Positions 17,771 through 26,285 of a stretch of DNA of 64,000 bases are shown here, piece by piece (within the stretch, counting starts at the first letter, position 1; each line of letters begins with the position of its first letter). A program made the translations under genes and the position numbers. Location of the stretch: the NCBI GenBank assembly GCA_964574985.1, contig CAZNPH010000002.1, positions 124,001 through 188,000 of the forward strand, given 5' to 3'. The notes under the pieces are model-generated. The model had not been told where the DNA came from. It worked only from the letters and a program-made list of their open reading frames with translations, and searched no databases. Source of the stretch: CAZNPH01 sp964574985. GTDB lineage: Bacteria > Bacteroidota > Bacteroidia > Bacteroidales > SM23-62.

Positions 17771-19194
17771 TACGGAAAGAAAACATCGTAAGCAATATTG
17801 ACTGGATGACGGTGGTGCTGTTCATACTGCTGGTCCTGCTTGGCTGGTTGAATATCTATTCTGCGGTCTATAATAACGAACAACACTCCGGCATTCTGGA
17901 CACCTCCCAGCGCTACGGCAGGCAGGCCATATGGATTATTGCTGCCATGGTGATGGCTTTTCTGATATTCCTGATCGACGGGAAATTCCTGGCTTTTTTT
18001 ACATATCCCATATATGCGTTTCTCTTGCTGCTGCTGATCGCCGTGCTTGTTTTTGGCCGGGAGATCCATGGTTCCACCTCCTGGTTTGAACTGGGCAGTT
18101 TTCATTTTCAGCCCGCGGAATTTGCCAAAATAGGGACCAGCATGGTTCTGGCAAAATATCTCAGTTCCTACAATGTCAGGGTCAATTCGTTCCGGTCGGC
18201 CGTGATCACCGCACTGTTTGTTTTACTGCCCGCCGCTCTGATCGTGATCCAGCCAGATATGGGATCAGCGCTTGTATTTGTCTCCTTCCTTCTGGTGATC
18301 TGCCGGGCAGGTTTTTCCCCCTGGATCCTGCTGACCGGGATCCTGATGGCAGCTTTCTTTCTGATGGGCCTCCTGCTGGACAGATTGATCATTCTGGCCA
18401 TCATTCTGGGCATCGCCCTCATCACATTCTGGCTGGTCAGCAGGAAATTCAGTCAGGTTATGGCGGTTCTGGCCATTCTTGCAATACCGGCGGGGGCCGT
18501 GTGGCTGCTGTCCCTTTATCCCGGAGTCGATATTTCGCTTTATGCAACCATTCTGCTCGCACTTGGTTTTTCCGCCCTGGTTTATTTGTACCTGGCGTTT
18601 CGCCACAGGCTGCAAAAAACTTTATGGATCCTTTTGTTTACGGCGGCATCGATCGGATTGACCTTTTCGGTTGACTATGTGTTTACCAATGTGCTGAGTG
18701 AACATCAGCAGAACCGTGTCAGTATTATGCTGGGAATAGAATCGGATCCGCTGGGTACGGGATACAATGTCAATCAGTCCAAAATAGCCATCGGATCGGG
18801 CGGATTCTGGGGGAAAGGATATCTGCAGGGAACACAAACAAAATTTGATTTTGTGCCGGAGCAGAGCACGGACTTTATTTTCTGCACAGTAGGGGAAGAA
18901 TGGGGTTTTGCCGGGACCTTCCTGGTGGTATTGTTGTTTGTAATCCTTTTTCTCCGGCTGATCCTCATAGCCGAAAGGCAGCGGTCCGATTTCAGCCGGT
19001 TGTACGGATATGGTGTTATTTCTGTTCTGTTTTTTCACTTTGCCGTCAACATCGGTATGACCATCGGGATATTTCCGGTGATTGGCATACCGCTGCCGTT
19101 TTTCAGTTACGGGGGTTCCTCTTTTTGGGCCTTTACCATTTTGCTGTTCATATTGCTGCGGTTGGATGTTTCCAGAAAGGCATTGTTTATGTAA
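17767..19194 (+). CDS. mrdB: SEDS peptidoglycan glycosyltransferase RodA
   Basis: An inner-membrane SEDS polymerase that extends glycan strands from lipid II. Recognisable blocks are GREIHGSTSWFELGSFHFQP, QPDMGSALVF, QSKIAIGSGGFWGKGYLQGT, DFIFCTVGEEWGF and the C-terminal PLPFFSYGGSSFWA. The protein has 475 residues, about 100 more than Escherichia coli RodA. The extra length is a hydrophobic insertion (about 190-300) predicted to add membrane helices, as in other Bacteroidota RodA proteins. It overlaps mrdA by ATGA and ends the operon. Confidence 0.95.
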   Translation: MIRKENIVSNIDWMTVVLFILLVLLGWLNIYSAVYNNEQHSGILDTSQRYGRQAIWIIAAMVMAFLIFLIDGKFLAFFTYPIYAFLLLLLIAVLVFGREIHGSTSWFELGSFHFQPAEFAKIGTSMVLAKYLSSYNVRVNSFRSAVITALFVLLPAALIVIQPDMGSALVFVSFLLVICRAGFSPWILLTGILMAAFFLMGLLLDRLIILAIILGIALITFWLVSRKFSQVMAVLAILAIPAGAVWLLSLYPGVDISLYATILLALGFSALVYLYLAFRHRLQKTLWILLFTAASIGLTFSVDYVFTNVLSEHQQNRVSIMLGIESDPLGTGYNVNQSKIAIGSGGFWGKGYLQGTQTKFDFVPEQSTDFIFCTVGEEWGFAGTFLVVLLFVILFLRLILIAERQRSDFSRLYGYGVISVLFFHFAVNIGMTIGIFPVIGIPLPFFSYGGSSFWAFTILLFILLRLDVSRKALFM

Positions 19195-19219
19195 AGAGCC
19201 GATGATGCATCCCGGCAGG

Positions 19220-19813
19220 TCAGGCGATCAGCTTGATTTCGTGTTTCGATTCCACGTAATCCATTATTTCCCTGAAAAAGCGGGCAAAATGGTCTTTGAT
19301 CAAAAGGTAATTGTTTTTCAGGCTGGTGATGGCAAAATCAACATGATCCGGAAGTGATGTCCGGTAAGTCATCCGGTTGAGAACGGACTGAACCCCTTCT
19401 ATATTTGCGTATGCTTCCAGCCAGTTGCTTCTGATGAAATACGGAAAAAAATTCTTTACTTCTCCGGGGAAGATATCATAATAGATATTCAGGATGTTAT
19501 ATTTTTCCCGGGTGTATTTCTTCAGGGGCATATCTGAATATTGATCCCAGCCGGCGGCAAGAAAATGATCATAAAAAATGTCGACCACAATGCCGGAATA
19601 CTTGCCGTATTCTTCGCTGATCAATTCACGGGAAGCCCGGGTGAGGGAATGTGAATCGGTAAAAAAGTCAATGTTCCTGTGCAGGAGGATCCCTTTCCGG
19701 ATGGAAGGGGAATATTTTTCATAATCCCGGCCTTTGACATAGTCGCCGATGAAATTGCCGATCAGAACCCCTTCTGATTCGCCTGATAAATACATATGGG
19801 CCAGGAAATTCAT
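19220..19813 (-). CDS. Acyl carrier protein phosphodiesterase family (AcpH/DUF479)
   Basis: A 197-residue HD-like helical protein. MNFLAHMYLSGESEGVLIGNFIGDYVKG and the block IRKGILLHRNIDFFTDSHSL are diagnostic of the AcpH family, which removes 4'-phosphopantetheine from acyl carrier protein in Escherichia coli. The conserved metal-ligand candidates are present: D/H in LHRNIDFFTDSH and DIFYDHFLA. Full length compared with the family. It stands alone between the shape operon and a divergent GTPase-fold gene. Family membership is certain; that it acts on ACP in this organism is inferred. Confidence 0.88.
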   Translation of the reverse strand: MNFLAHMYLSGESEGVLIGNFIGDYVKGRDYEKYSPSIRKGILLHRNIDFFTDSHSLTRASRELISEEYGKYSGIVVDIFYDHFLAAGWDQYSDMPLKKYTREKYNILNIYYDIFPGEVKNFFPYFIRSNWLEAYANIEGVQSVLNRMTYRTSLPDHVDFAITSLKNNYLLIKDHFARFFREIMDYVESKHEIKLIA

Positions 19814-19958
19814 CGATTATGTGGTCATTTTATGTAGTCATTAAAATCTGGTTATACTTACCAACGGAAAATTCGCCGGTATATGTATATCATAAATGAT
19901 GTTGTGAAATATGCTGTATAGTATGATTTTCATGGAGCCGGATTTGCCCGGTAAAATG

Positions 19959-19966
19959 TACCTTTG
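19959..19966 (+). promoter_or_regulatory. -7 element upstream of cPGS-like gene
   Basis: TACCTTTG matches TAnnTTTG, 27 bases before the ATG at 19994. A possible TTG start at 19964 would lie inside this element and is rejected. Confidence 0.5.
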
Positions 19967-19985
19967 ATTGATTTTTCATCAATCA
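19965..19985 (+). promoter_or_regulatory. Perfect inverted repeat at transcription start (possible operator)
   Basis: TGATTGAT (19965-19972), a five-base loop, then ATCAATCA (19978-19985). This perfect eight-base palindrome overlaps the end of the -7 element and spans the predicted transcription start. It could be a repressor operator or a small 5' hairpin. Confidence 0.45.
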
Positions 19986-19993
19986 GCCAGGCC

Positions 19994-21325
19994 ATGGACC
20001 AGGAAAAAAGAAAGAAAGTGATCATCATGGGAGCCGCGGGGAGGGATTTTCATAATTTCAACCAGTTATTCAGGGACCATGGGCAATACGAGGTTGTTGC
20101 CTTTACGGCTGCCCAGATACCTGATATAGAAGGCAGGAAATATCCGCCTGAGCTTGCAGGCAGACTCTATCCCCGGGGCATCCCCATTTACGCTGAGGAA
20201 AACCTTTCCCGGCTGATCCGGGATCTGGACGTGGATGAATGCATTTTCTCATACAGTGATGTTCCCTATCAAAAAGTAATGTCGGTTTCCGCCCTGGTGA
20301 ATGCGGCGGGTTCCGGATTTATCCTGCCGGGTTGGAAGGATACCATGATCAGTAGCAGCAAGCCGGTCATTGCGGTCGGTGCAGTAAGGACCGGTTGCGG
20401 GAAAAGTCAGACATCCCGGAAAATCATTGATATCCTGATGGAAAAAGGGTACAGGGTGGTGGCCATCCGCCATCCGATGCCGTACGGAGACCTTGTCAAA
20501 CAAAGAGTTCAGCGGTATGCGGATCTTGATGACCTGGAAAAGCATCATTGCACCATTGAGGAGATGGAAGAATACGAACCCCATATCGAGAGGGGCAATG
20601 TCATTTATGCAGGCGTTGATTACAGCGCAATCCTCAGGGAAGCCGAGCAGGATCCCAAAGGATGTGATATGATAGTCTGGGATGGGGGCAACAATGATTT
20701 CCCTTTTCTCAAGCCCGATCTCATGATTACGGTGACCGACCCGCACAGGGCAGGTCATGAGCTGACGTATTATCCGGGAGAGGTGACTTTGAGACTGGCC
20801 GATGTGGTGGTGATCAACAAGACCGACAGTGCCCGCCGGGAGGATATCCGGATACTGAAGAACAATATCGGAAAAGTCAACCCGGGTGCCGTGGTGGTCG
20901 ATGCTGCGTCTCCCATTTCTGTGGATGACCAATCGGTGATCCGGGGCAAGAAGGTGCTGGTCATCGAAGATGGTCCCACCCTGACACACGGTGAAATGAA
21001 AATCGGCGCAGGCGTTCTGGCTGCCAGGAAGTACGGAGCCAGTGAACTGGTAGACCCGAGGCCCTATGTGGTGGGGCGGTTAAAGGAAACTTACAGGACC
21101 TATCCGGAGATCGGGACATTGCTGCCGGCCATGGGATATGGAAGGCAACAACTCAATGATCTGGAAGAAACCATCAACCGGACCGAATGTGATTCGGTGG
21201 TGATCGGAACACCCATCGACCTGAACAGGGTCATCAGGATCAGGAAGCCATCGGTGAGGGTACATTATCAATTGCAGGAAACCGGGAGTCCCGGACTGCA
21301 GGAATTGATCGAAAAATTCATCTGA
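19994..21325 (+). CDS. Cyclic 2,3-diphosphoglycerate synthetase-like P-loop protein
   Basis: A 443-residue protein whose N-terminus KKVIIMGAAGRDFHNFNQLF is the signature of the cyclic 2,3-diphosphoglycerate synthetase family of methanogens. A Rossmann-like N-terminal domain (about 1-115) is followed by a P-loop domain with Walker A GAVRTGCGKSQTSRKI, VWDGGNNDFPF and NKTDSARRED. The C-terminal part has IGTPIDLNRVI. All family blocks are present. Bacterial members are widespread, but their reaction has not, to my knowledge, been shown; annotation as simply a GTPase is the cautious alternative. It runs convergently into pgi with an 8-base overlap. Confidence 0.82.
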   Translation: MDQEKRKKVIIMGAAGRDFHNFNQLFRDHGQYEVVAFTAAQIPDIEGRKYPPELAGRLYPRGIPIYAEENLSRLIRDLDVDECIFSYSDVPYQKVMSVSALVNAAGSGFILPGWKDTMISSSKPVIAVGAVRTGCGKSQTSRKIIDILMEKGYRVVAIRHPMPYGDLVKQRVQRYADLDDLEKHHCTIEEMEEYEPHIERGNVIYAGVDYSAILREAEQDPKGCDMIVWDGGNNDFPFLKPDLMITVTDPHRAGHELTYYPGEVTLRLADVVVINKTDSARREDIRILKNNIGKVNPGAVVVDAASPISVDDQSVIRGKKVLVIEDGPTLTHGEMKIGAGVLAARKYGASELVDPRPYVVGRLKETYRTYPEIGTLLPAMGYGRQQLNDLEETINRTECDSVVIGTPIDLNRVIRIRKPSVRVHYQLQETGSPGLQELIEKFI

Positions 21326-22673
21326 AATTTTTCAACCTTTCCCGGATCCTGCGGGTTTCTTCTTCAGATCCCGGCTTTTCAAGAAGCGCGAACATGTTCT
21401 TTTTGTATGCTTCGACTCCCGGCTGGTTGAACGGATTGATGCCCAGGATATATCCGCTGATGCCACAGGCTTTTTCAAAGAAATACATCAGTTCACCCAG
21501 GGCATGTTCATCGATCCTGGGAATTTCGATCCGGATATTGGGAACACCTCCGTCGACATGGGCAATCAGGGTGCCGAGTTCAGCCATTTTGTTTACTTCA
21601 TCGATCCTTTTCCCGGCCAGGTAATTGAGCTGGTCCAGGTTGTCCTTGTCCTTTGGTATGCGAAGGGTATGAATCGGTTCTCTGACCGAAATGACGATCT
21701 CAAAGAGATTTCTTTCGCCTTGTTGAATATATTGCCCCATGGAATGAAGATCGGCGGTGAAATTGACGCTGGCGGGAAAGATGCCCTTGTTTTCCTTTCC
21801 TTCACTTTCTCCGTACAATTGTTTCCACCATTCAGACAACCACACAAGCTTCCGGTTGTAATTGGCCAGGATCTCCGTGGTTTTCCCTTTTCTGTAAAGG
21901 GCATTGCGTGCAGCCGCGTAAAGTGCCGAATGATTGCTGCGAAAAGGAATGTCCAGACCGGTTTCTTTTTCCATGACGCGTGCCCCGGCAATAAATGCCC
22001 GGATGTTGATACCGGCACATGCAATGGGCAGCAGTCCCACCGGAGTTAACACCGAATAACGGCCCCCAACATCATCGGGGATGATGAATGACTGATAGCC
22101 TTCGTCATCTGACAATCTCCTGAGGGCACCCTTGTCGCGGCCGGTTACGGCCACGATTCTTTTTCTTGCTTCGTCAACGCCTTTTGTTTTTTCCAGGTGG
22201 TTTCGCAATACACGGAAAGCAATTGCCGGTTCGGTGGTGGTTCCCGATTTTGATATGACAATCAGTGAATAATCTTTGTCTTCCAGGATATCCAGCAGGT
22301 CGTTCAGATAATCCTCCCCGATATTGTTTCCGGTAAAAAGGATCTCAGGCAGTTCCGGTTTTTCTTTCAGGGTCCTGAAATTGTGACTGAGCGCCTCGAT
22401 GGTTGCCTTTGCACCCAGGTACGATCCGCCAATACCCACCACAACGATATACTCTGACATTTCCCTGAGTTTTGCCGCGGTGTCTTCAATCTCCCCGATG
22501 TGATCTTCTCCTGTGCGGGACGGAAGATCGAGCCAGCCGGTAAATTCGCTGCCCGATCCTGTTTTATGGTGCAGGGCTTTCAGGTGCCCCCTGATTTCCT
22601 CCTCGTAGCCAAAGATGGTTGCTTCCGGGACAAAGGAGAATACATGCTCAATGCTCAATGATAGTCCTGCCAT
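21318..22673 (-). CDS. pgi: Glucose-6-phosphate isomerase
   Basis: Interconverts glucose-6-phosphate and fructose-6-phosphate in glycolysis. It has 451 residues, the short bacterial form. Two SIS domains are present, with VVGIGGSYLGAKATIEAL, VISKSGTTTEPAIAFR and DDVGGRYSVLTPVGLLPIA. NFTADLHSMGQYIQQGERN and NPFNQPGVEAYKKNMF carry the C-terminal active-site residues. A -7 element lies about 60 bases upstream. The gene overlaps the end of the convergent cPGS-like gene by eight bases. Confidence 0.96.
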   Translation of the reverse strand: MAGLSLSIEHVFSFVPEATIFGYEEEIRGHLKALHHKTGSGSEFTGWLDLPSRTGEDHIGEIEDTAAKLREMSEYIVVVGIGGSYLGAKATIEALSHNFRTLKEKPELPEILFTGNNIGEDYLNDLLDILEDKDYSLIVISKSGTTTEPAIAFRVLRNHLEKTKGVDEARKRIVAVTGRDKGALRRLSDDEGYQSFIIPDDVGGRYSVLTPVGLLPIACAGINIRAFIAGARVMEKETGLDIPFRSNHSALYAAARNALYRKGKTTEILANYNRKLVWLSEWWKQLYGESEGKENKGIFPASVNFTADLHSMGQYIQQGERNLFEIVISVREPIHTLRIPKDKDNLDQLNYLAGKRIDEVNKMAELGTLIAHVDGGVPNIRIEIPRIDEHALGELMYFFEKACGISGYILGINPFNQPGVEAYKKNMFALLEKPGSEEETRRIRERLKNFR

Positions 22674-22732
22674 AACGAATGAATAATTAATTATTTGAAA
22701 ATCAGTAAGATTTATTGATTGATCCGATCCGC

Positions 22733-22740
22733 CAAATTTA
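22733..22740 (-). promoter_or_regulatory. -7 element upstream of pgi
   Basis: Minus-strand TAAATTTG matches TAnnTTTG, 59 bases before the pgi ATG at 22673. It implies an AT-rich leader of about 50 bases. Confidence 0.5.
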
Positions 22741-22788
22741 GTAAAATATTTTTTCTATTTTTATTGATGAATTAAAAAACGGAACATT

Positions 22789-23703
22789 GTGGAACTGGGT
22801 TTTATGACAGCCATCTTTCCGGACCTTGAACTTGAAGAGGTCCTTGAATTTGCATCCGAAGATACGGGTTACTCCTGTATCGAGGTGATGTGCTGGCCGA
22901 AGGGAAAAGCCGAAAGGCGATATGCAGGCATCACTCATATTGACGTAACGGATTTCACCAAAAACCGTGCCGATGAGGTCCTGGCGCGTTTCTCCGAATA
23001 CGGGATAAACATAAGCGGACTCGGTTACTATCCCAATTTTCTGGCACCTGACAGGAAAATGGCCGGAACCTTCATTGATCATTTCAAAAAACTGATCAGG
23101 GCCGCTTCCCTGATGAATGTTCCGGTAGTGAATACTTTCATCGGAAGGGACCGTACAAGAAATGTTGAAGAGAACTGGCCGGGGTTCCTTGAAGTATGGA
23201 AAGACATCATCGGGACCGCCGAAGAGCACGATGTAAAGGTGGGCATTGAAAACTGCCCCATGATCTTTACCTGGGACGAATGGCCCGGGGGCAAGAATCT
23301 GGGACACTCTCCCCGGTTGTGGGAAAGAATGTTCGAAGCCATCCCAAGCGATCATTTCGGACTCAATTACGATCCCTCACACATGATCTGGCAGCATATG
23401 GATTATCTTGCCCCTCTCCGGCAGTTTTCCGGCAAGCTTTTCCACATCCATGCCAAGGATGTCCGCATCGACCGTCATAAACTGGACCAGATGGGGATCA
23501 TGACCCCTCCGAATTTCTGGCATACGCCCAAGCTGCCCGGACTCGGAGAGGTGGACTGGGGAAAATTCTTTTCCGTCCTTTCCGACACGGGATATGACGG
23601 TCCGGTATGTGTTGAAGTCGAAGACCGGGCGTATGAAGGTTCACTTCAAAGGCGGCAGGAATCCTTGTTGCAGGCCGAAAGATTTCTCAGGCAATTTGTT
23701 TGA
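22789..23703 (+). CDS. Sugar phosphate isomerase/epimerase-like TIM-barrel protein
   Basis: A 304-residue protein of the xylose isomerase-like TIM-barrel family (AP endonuclease family 2). The metal-binding residues expected at the strand ends are seen: VGIENCP (Glu), FGLNYDPSHMIWQ (Asp, His), FHIHAKDVR (His) and VCVEVEDR (Glu). The start is GTG at 22789 (GTGGAACTGGGTTTTATG); no upstream ATG fits. The substrate is not evident. It is tail-to-tail with the DUF1080 gene, three bases apart. Such pairs occur in 3-keto-glycoside degradation loci of Bacteroidota, so a role on keto-sugars is a reasonable inference. Confidence 0.85.
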   Translation: MELGFMTAIFPDLELEEVLEFASEDTGYSCIEVMCWPKGKAERRYAGITHIDVTDFTKNRADEVLARFSEYGINISGLGYYPNFLAPDRKMAGTFIDHFKKLIRAASLMNVPVVNTFIGRDRTRNVEENWPGFLEVWKDIIGTAEEHDVKVGIENCPMIFTWDEWPGGKNLGHSPRLWERMFEAIPSDHFGLNYDPSHMIWQHMDYLAPLRQFSGKLFHIHAKDVRIDRHKLDQMGIMTPPNFWHTPKLPGLGEVDWGKFFSVLSDTGYDGPVCVEVEDRAYEGSLQRRQESLLQAERFLRQFV

Positions 23704-23706
23704 ATC

Positions 23707-24378
23707 TCAGGACCCCTCCTTTGCCGGGATCTTTTCCAGAAATATGTTCCTGAACTCCATGGGGCCTCCTTCGGATTGAATCCCTATTTTCCCTTTCCTC
23801 AGGGTGGCATCATGGCCGCGGTTTTGAAGTGCTCCGTTGACTTTCAGCTCGATGAGGTCCCCACTGCATTTTATTTCATAGACATTCCACCTGCCTGCCG
23901 GCTTTTCCGAACTCTCCCTGAATTTTGAAATGGACTCAAATTGTCCTTCCCCTTCTTCGATCAGATGGGTTGTATCATTTACGGTTATGCCACTGCCTTC
24001 GCTGATCAGCACAAGATCTCCGGCATTCCCGTGCATTAACTGGGCTTCGATGCACAAAGGCCACAGGCGATCCTCCCCCTGGATATGCAAAAGGACTCCT
24101 GAGTTTTTGGGCTCTTCCACCCATCTCCATTCCACATGGAGCAGATAATCACTGTAGGACTCCTTCGTACGGACATAGCCGTTGGGGACACCCTTTACTT
24201 TCAGAAGTCCGTTTTCAACATAGAAAACATCCCCGGGATCTACAGCAGAGTCGGCGACGTACATGGTCCAGTTATCCAGGTCGTTTCCATTGAATAACTG
24301 AACCATTTCAGATTCCTTGCAGGAATATGAACCCGCAACCAGCATAATTCCGAGAATGAGGCCAAATAAGTGTCTCAT
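23707..24378 (-). CDS. DUF1080 (3-keto-disaccharide hydrolase family) lipoprotein
   Basis: A 223-residue exported protein with a lipoprotein signal peptide (lipobox around GSYSC, about residue 20). It is made almost entirely of a concanavalin-like DUF1080 jelly roll: LFNGNDLDNW at the start, SDYLLHVEWRW, NSGVLLHIQGED, WNVYEIKCSGDLIELKVNG and GKIGIQSEGGPMEFRNIFL. The family includes 3-keto-disaccharide/3-keto-glucoside hydrolases, and the ending GPMEFRNIFL is diagnostic. It follows lysS on the same strand by 36 bases and faces the TIM-barrel gene tail-to-tail. Whether it has enzymatic activity cannot be judged from sequence alone. Confidence 0.87.
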   Translation of the reverse strand: MRHLFGLILGIMLVAGSYSCKESEMVQLFNGNDLDNWTMYVADSAVDPGDVFYVENGLLKVKGVPNGYVRTKESYSDYLLHVEWRWVEEPKNSGVLLHIQGEDRLWPLCIEAQLMHGNAGDLVLISEGSGITVNDTTHLIEEGEGQFESISKFRESSEKPAGRWNVYEIKCSGDLIELKVNGALQNRGHDATLRKGKIGIQSEGGPMEFRNIFLEKIPAKEGS

Positions 24379-24414
24379 GATGTATATGTTTTGGTTAGGT
24401 AATATATTTTGATT

Positions 24415-26148
24415 CTACCGGATCCATCCGGCGACCTGATCGACGGACACGGTTTCAATATCCAGGCTGTTTTTTTTCCGGTATCCCATCATTTCCTGAT
24501 GAAGTTTCCCGGGTCTTTCCACCTTTTTCAGCTTTTCAATGGTGGTATACCCGAGCTTTTGCAGAGGTTCCACCCATTTTTCGGGGATTCCCATTTCTGT
24601 GTATTTTCCGGTGTTGTCGGCTTGTTCCCGGCCGCTTCCCGTTTGCTTCATCTGGGGGAAAAAGATCACTTCCTGGATGGACCGTGAGTTGGTCAGGATC
24701 ATGACCAGCCGGTCAATCCCGATGCCGAGACCGGCCGCGGGAGGCATCCCGTGTTCCAGGGCCCTGAGAAAATCCTCGTCCAGGGCCATGGCTTCCTGGT
24801 CCCCTCTTTTCCCCAGCAGGACTTGTTCCTCAAGCCTTTCACGCTGATCAAGGGGATCATTGAGTTCAGAAAAGGCATTGGCGATTTCTTTTCCGTTGCA
24901 TATGGCTTCGAACCTTTCCGCAAGACCGGGTTTCGAACGGTGTTTCTTGGCCAGGGGAGACATCTCCACAGGATAATCCATGATGAAGGTTGGCTGGATC
25001 AGCCGGCCCTCGACCTTTTTGCCGAATATTTCGTCGATCAGCTTGCCCTTGCCCATTGAATCTTCCGTTTCAATATCCAGTTCCCGGGACAGCCGGAACA
25101 ATTCTTTTTCCCCCATTGCGGAAATATCATATCCGGTATATTCCTGAATGGCACCGGACATGGTCAGTCTTTTCCATGGACGTTGAAAATTGATCAGGTG
25201 GTCACCTGCCTGTATGCTGGTTTTTCCGAAAAGGTCCATGACAACTTTCTCGATCATCTCCTCGACCAGATCCATCATCCAGAGATAATCCCTGTATGCC
25301 ACATACAATTCGACCTGGGTGAATTCGGGGTTGTGAAAACGGTCCATCCCCTCATTGCGAAAATCCTTTGCAAATTCAAATACACCCTGAAATCCGCCCA
25401 CGATCAGCCGTTTCAGATAGAGTTCATTGGCAATGCGGAGATACAGTTTCTGGTCCAATGTGTTGTGATAGGTTGTAAAAGGCCTGGCTGCGGCCCCTCC
25501 GTATATGGGCTGAAGTATGGGAGTCTCCACTTCAAGGTATCCCCGGCGGTTCAAAAAGTCCCTCATGGATTGGATAATCCGGGTCCTTTTGACAAACAAC
25601 TGCCTGATCTCCGGGTTTACGATCAGGTCAATGTACCTTTGCCGGTACCGGATTTCGGGATCGGTAACCGCATCCCATGTTTTGCCCTCTTTTTCCTTGA
25701 CTACCGGTAACGGACGAAGGGATTTGCAGAGCAGGGTCAGTTTTTGCACATGGACGGTGATCTCTCCCAAACGGGTTTTAAATACAAAGCCCCGGATACC
25801 GATGATGTCTCCCATATCCAGTAATTTCTTGAAAAAAACATTGTAATAGGACTTATCTTCTCCGGGGCAAAGGTCGTCACGGCGTACATAAATCTGTATC
25901 CTGCCCTGTTCATCCTGAATTTCTGCAAAAGAAGCATTCCCCATGATCCTTCTGGATATGATCCTGCCTGCAATGCTTGTCTGGCGTTTATTCTCTGCCC
26001 AGGAATCAAAATTATCCAGGACATCGGAGGTGGCGGCATTGACCGGGTAGGTTTCTGCCGGATAGGGATCGATGCCCATGCGGATGATCTCCCTGAGCAT
26101 ATTCCGTCTGATTTGTTCCTGTTCACTCAGTTGCGGATGACTGGCCAT
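24415..26148 (-). CDS. lysS: Lysyl-tRNA synthetase, class II
   Basis: Charges tRNA-Lys. The ATG at 26148 (MASHPQLSEQEQIRRN) gives 577 residues; the in-frame extension to 26319 would cover the promoter element at 26171-26178. There is an N-terminal OB-fold anticodon domain (about 55-165). The class II core follows, with motif 2 FRNEGMDRFHNPEFTQVELY and motif 3 GLGIGIDRLVMILTN. A C-terminal extension of about 75 residues beyond the canonical end (IPEKWVEPLQKLGYTTIEKL...) is absent from Escherichia coli LysS but usual in Bacteroidota; it resembles a small helical helix-hairpin-helix-like tail. Confidence 0.96.
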   Translation of the reverse strand: MASHPQLSEQEQIRRNMLREIIRMGIDPYPAETYPVNAATSDVLDNFDSWAENKRQTSIAGRIISRRIMGNASFAEIQDEQGRIQIYVRRDDLCPGEDKSYYNVFFKKLLDMGDIIGIRGFVFKTRLGEITVHVQKLTLLCKSLRPLPVVKEKEGKTWDAVTDPEIRYRQRYIDLIVNPEIRQLFVKRTRIIQSMRDFLNRRGYLEVETPILQPIYGGAAARPFTTYHNTLDQKLYLRIANELYLKRLIVGGFQGVFEFAKDFRNEGMDRFHNPEFTQVELYVAYRDYLWMMDLVEEMIEKVVMDLFGKTSIQAGDHLINFQRPWKRLTMSGAIQEYTGYDISAMGEKELFRLSRELDIETEDSMGKGKLIDEIFGKKVEGRLIQPTFIMDYPVEMSPLAKKHRSKPGLAERFEAICNGKEIANAFSELNDPLDQRERLEEQVLLGKRGDQEAMALDEDFLRALEHGMPPAAGLGIGIDRLVMILTNSRSIQEVIFFPQMKQTGSGREQADNTGKYTEMGIPEKWVEPLQKLGYTTIEKLKKVERPGKLHQEMMGYRKKNSLDIETVSVDQVAGWIR

Positions 26149-26170
26149 GATCGCTCGATTGGAATTATTG

Positions 26171-26178
26171 CAAAGATA
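26171..26178 (-). promoter_or_regulatory. -7 element upstream of lysS
   Basis: Minus-strand TATCTTTG matches TAnnTTTG, 22 bases before the lysS ATG at 26148. Confidence 0.55.
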
Positions 26179-26271
26179 GTCAATTAAGAAAAAAATCCGG
26201 TGTTGTTCATGGTTTTCGGTACCCCCTGCAGTATGGATTGTCAAAATTGAGTTTTTTGAGGATTTTTCAAT

Positions 26272-26279
26272 TAAATTTG
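26272..26279 (+). promoter_or_regulatory. -7 element abutting lipA start
   Basis: TAAATTTG matches TAnnTTTG and ends only six bases before the lipA ATG at 26286. If used, the transcript would be leaderless or nearly so. Confidence 0.5.
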
Positions 26280-26285
26280 CATGAT

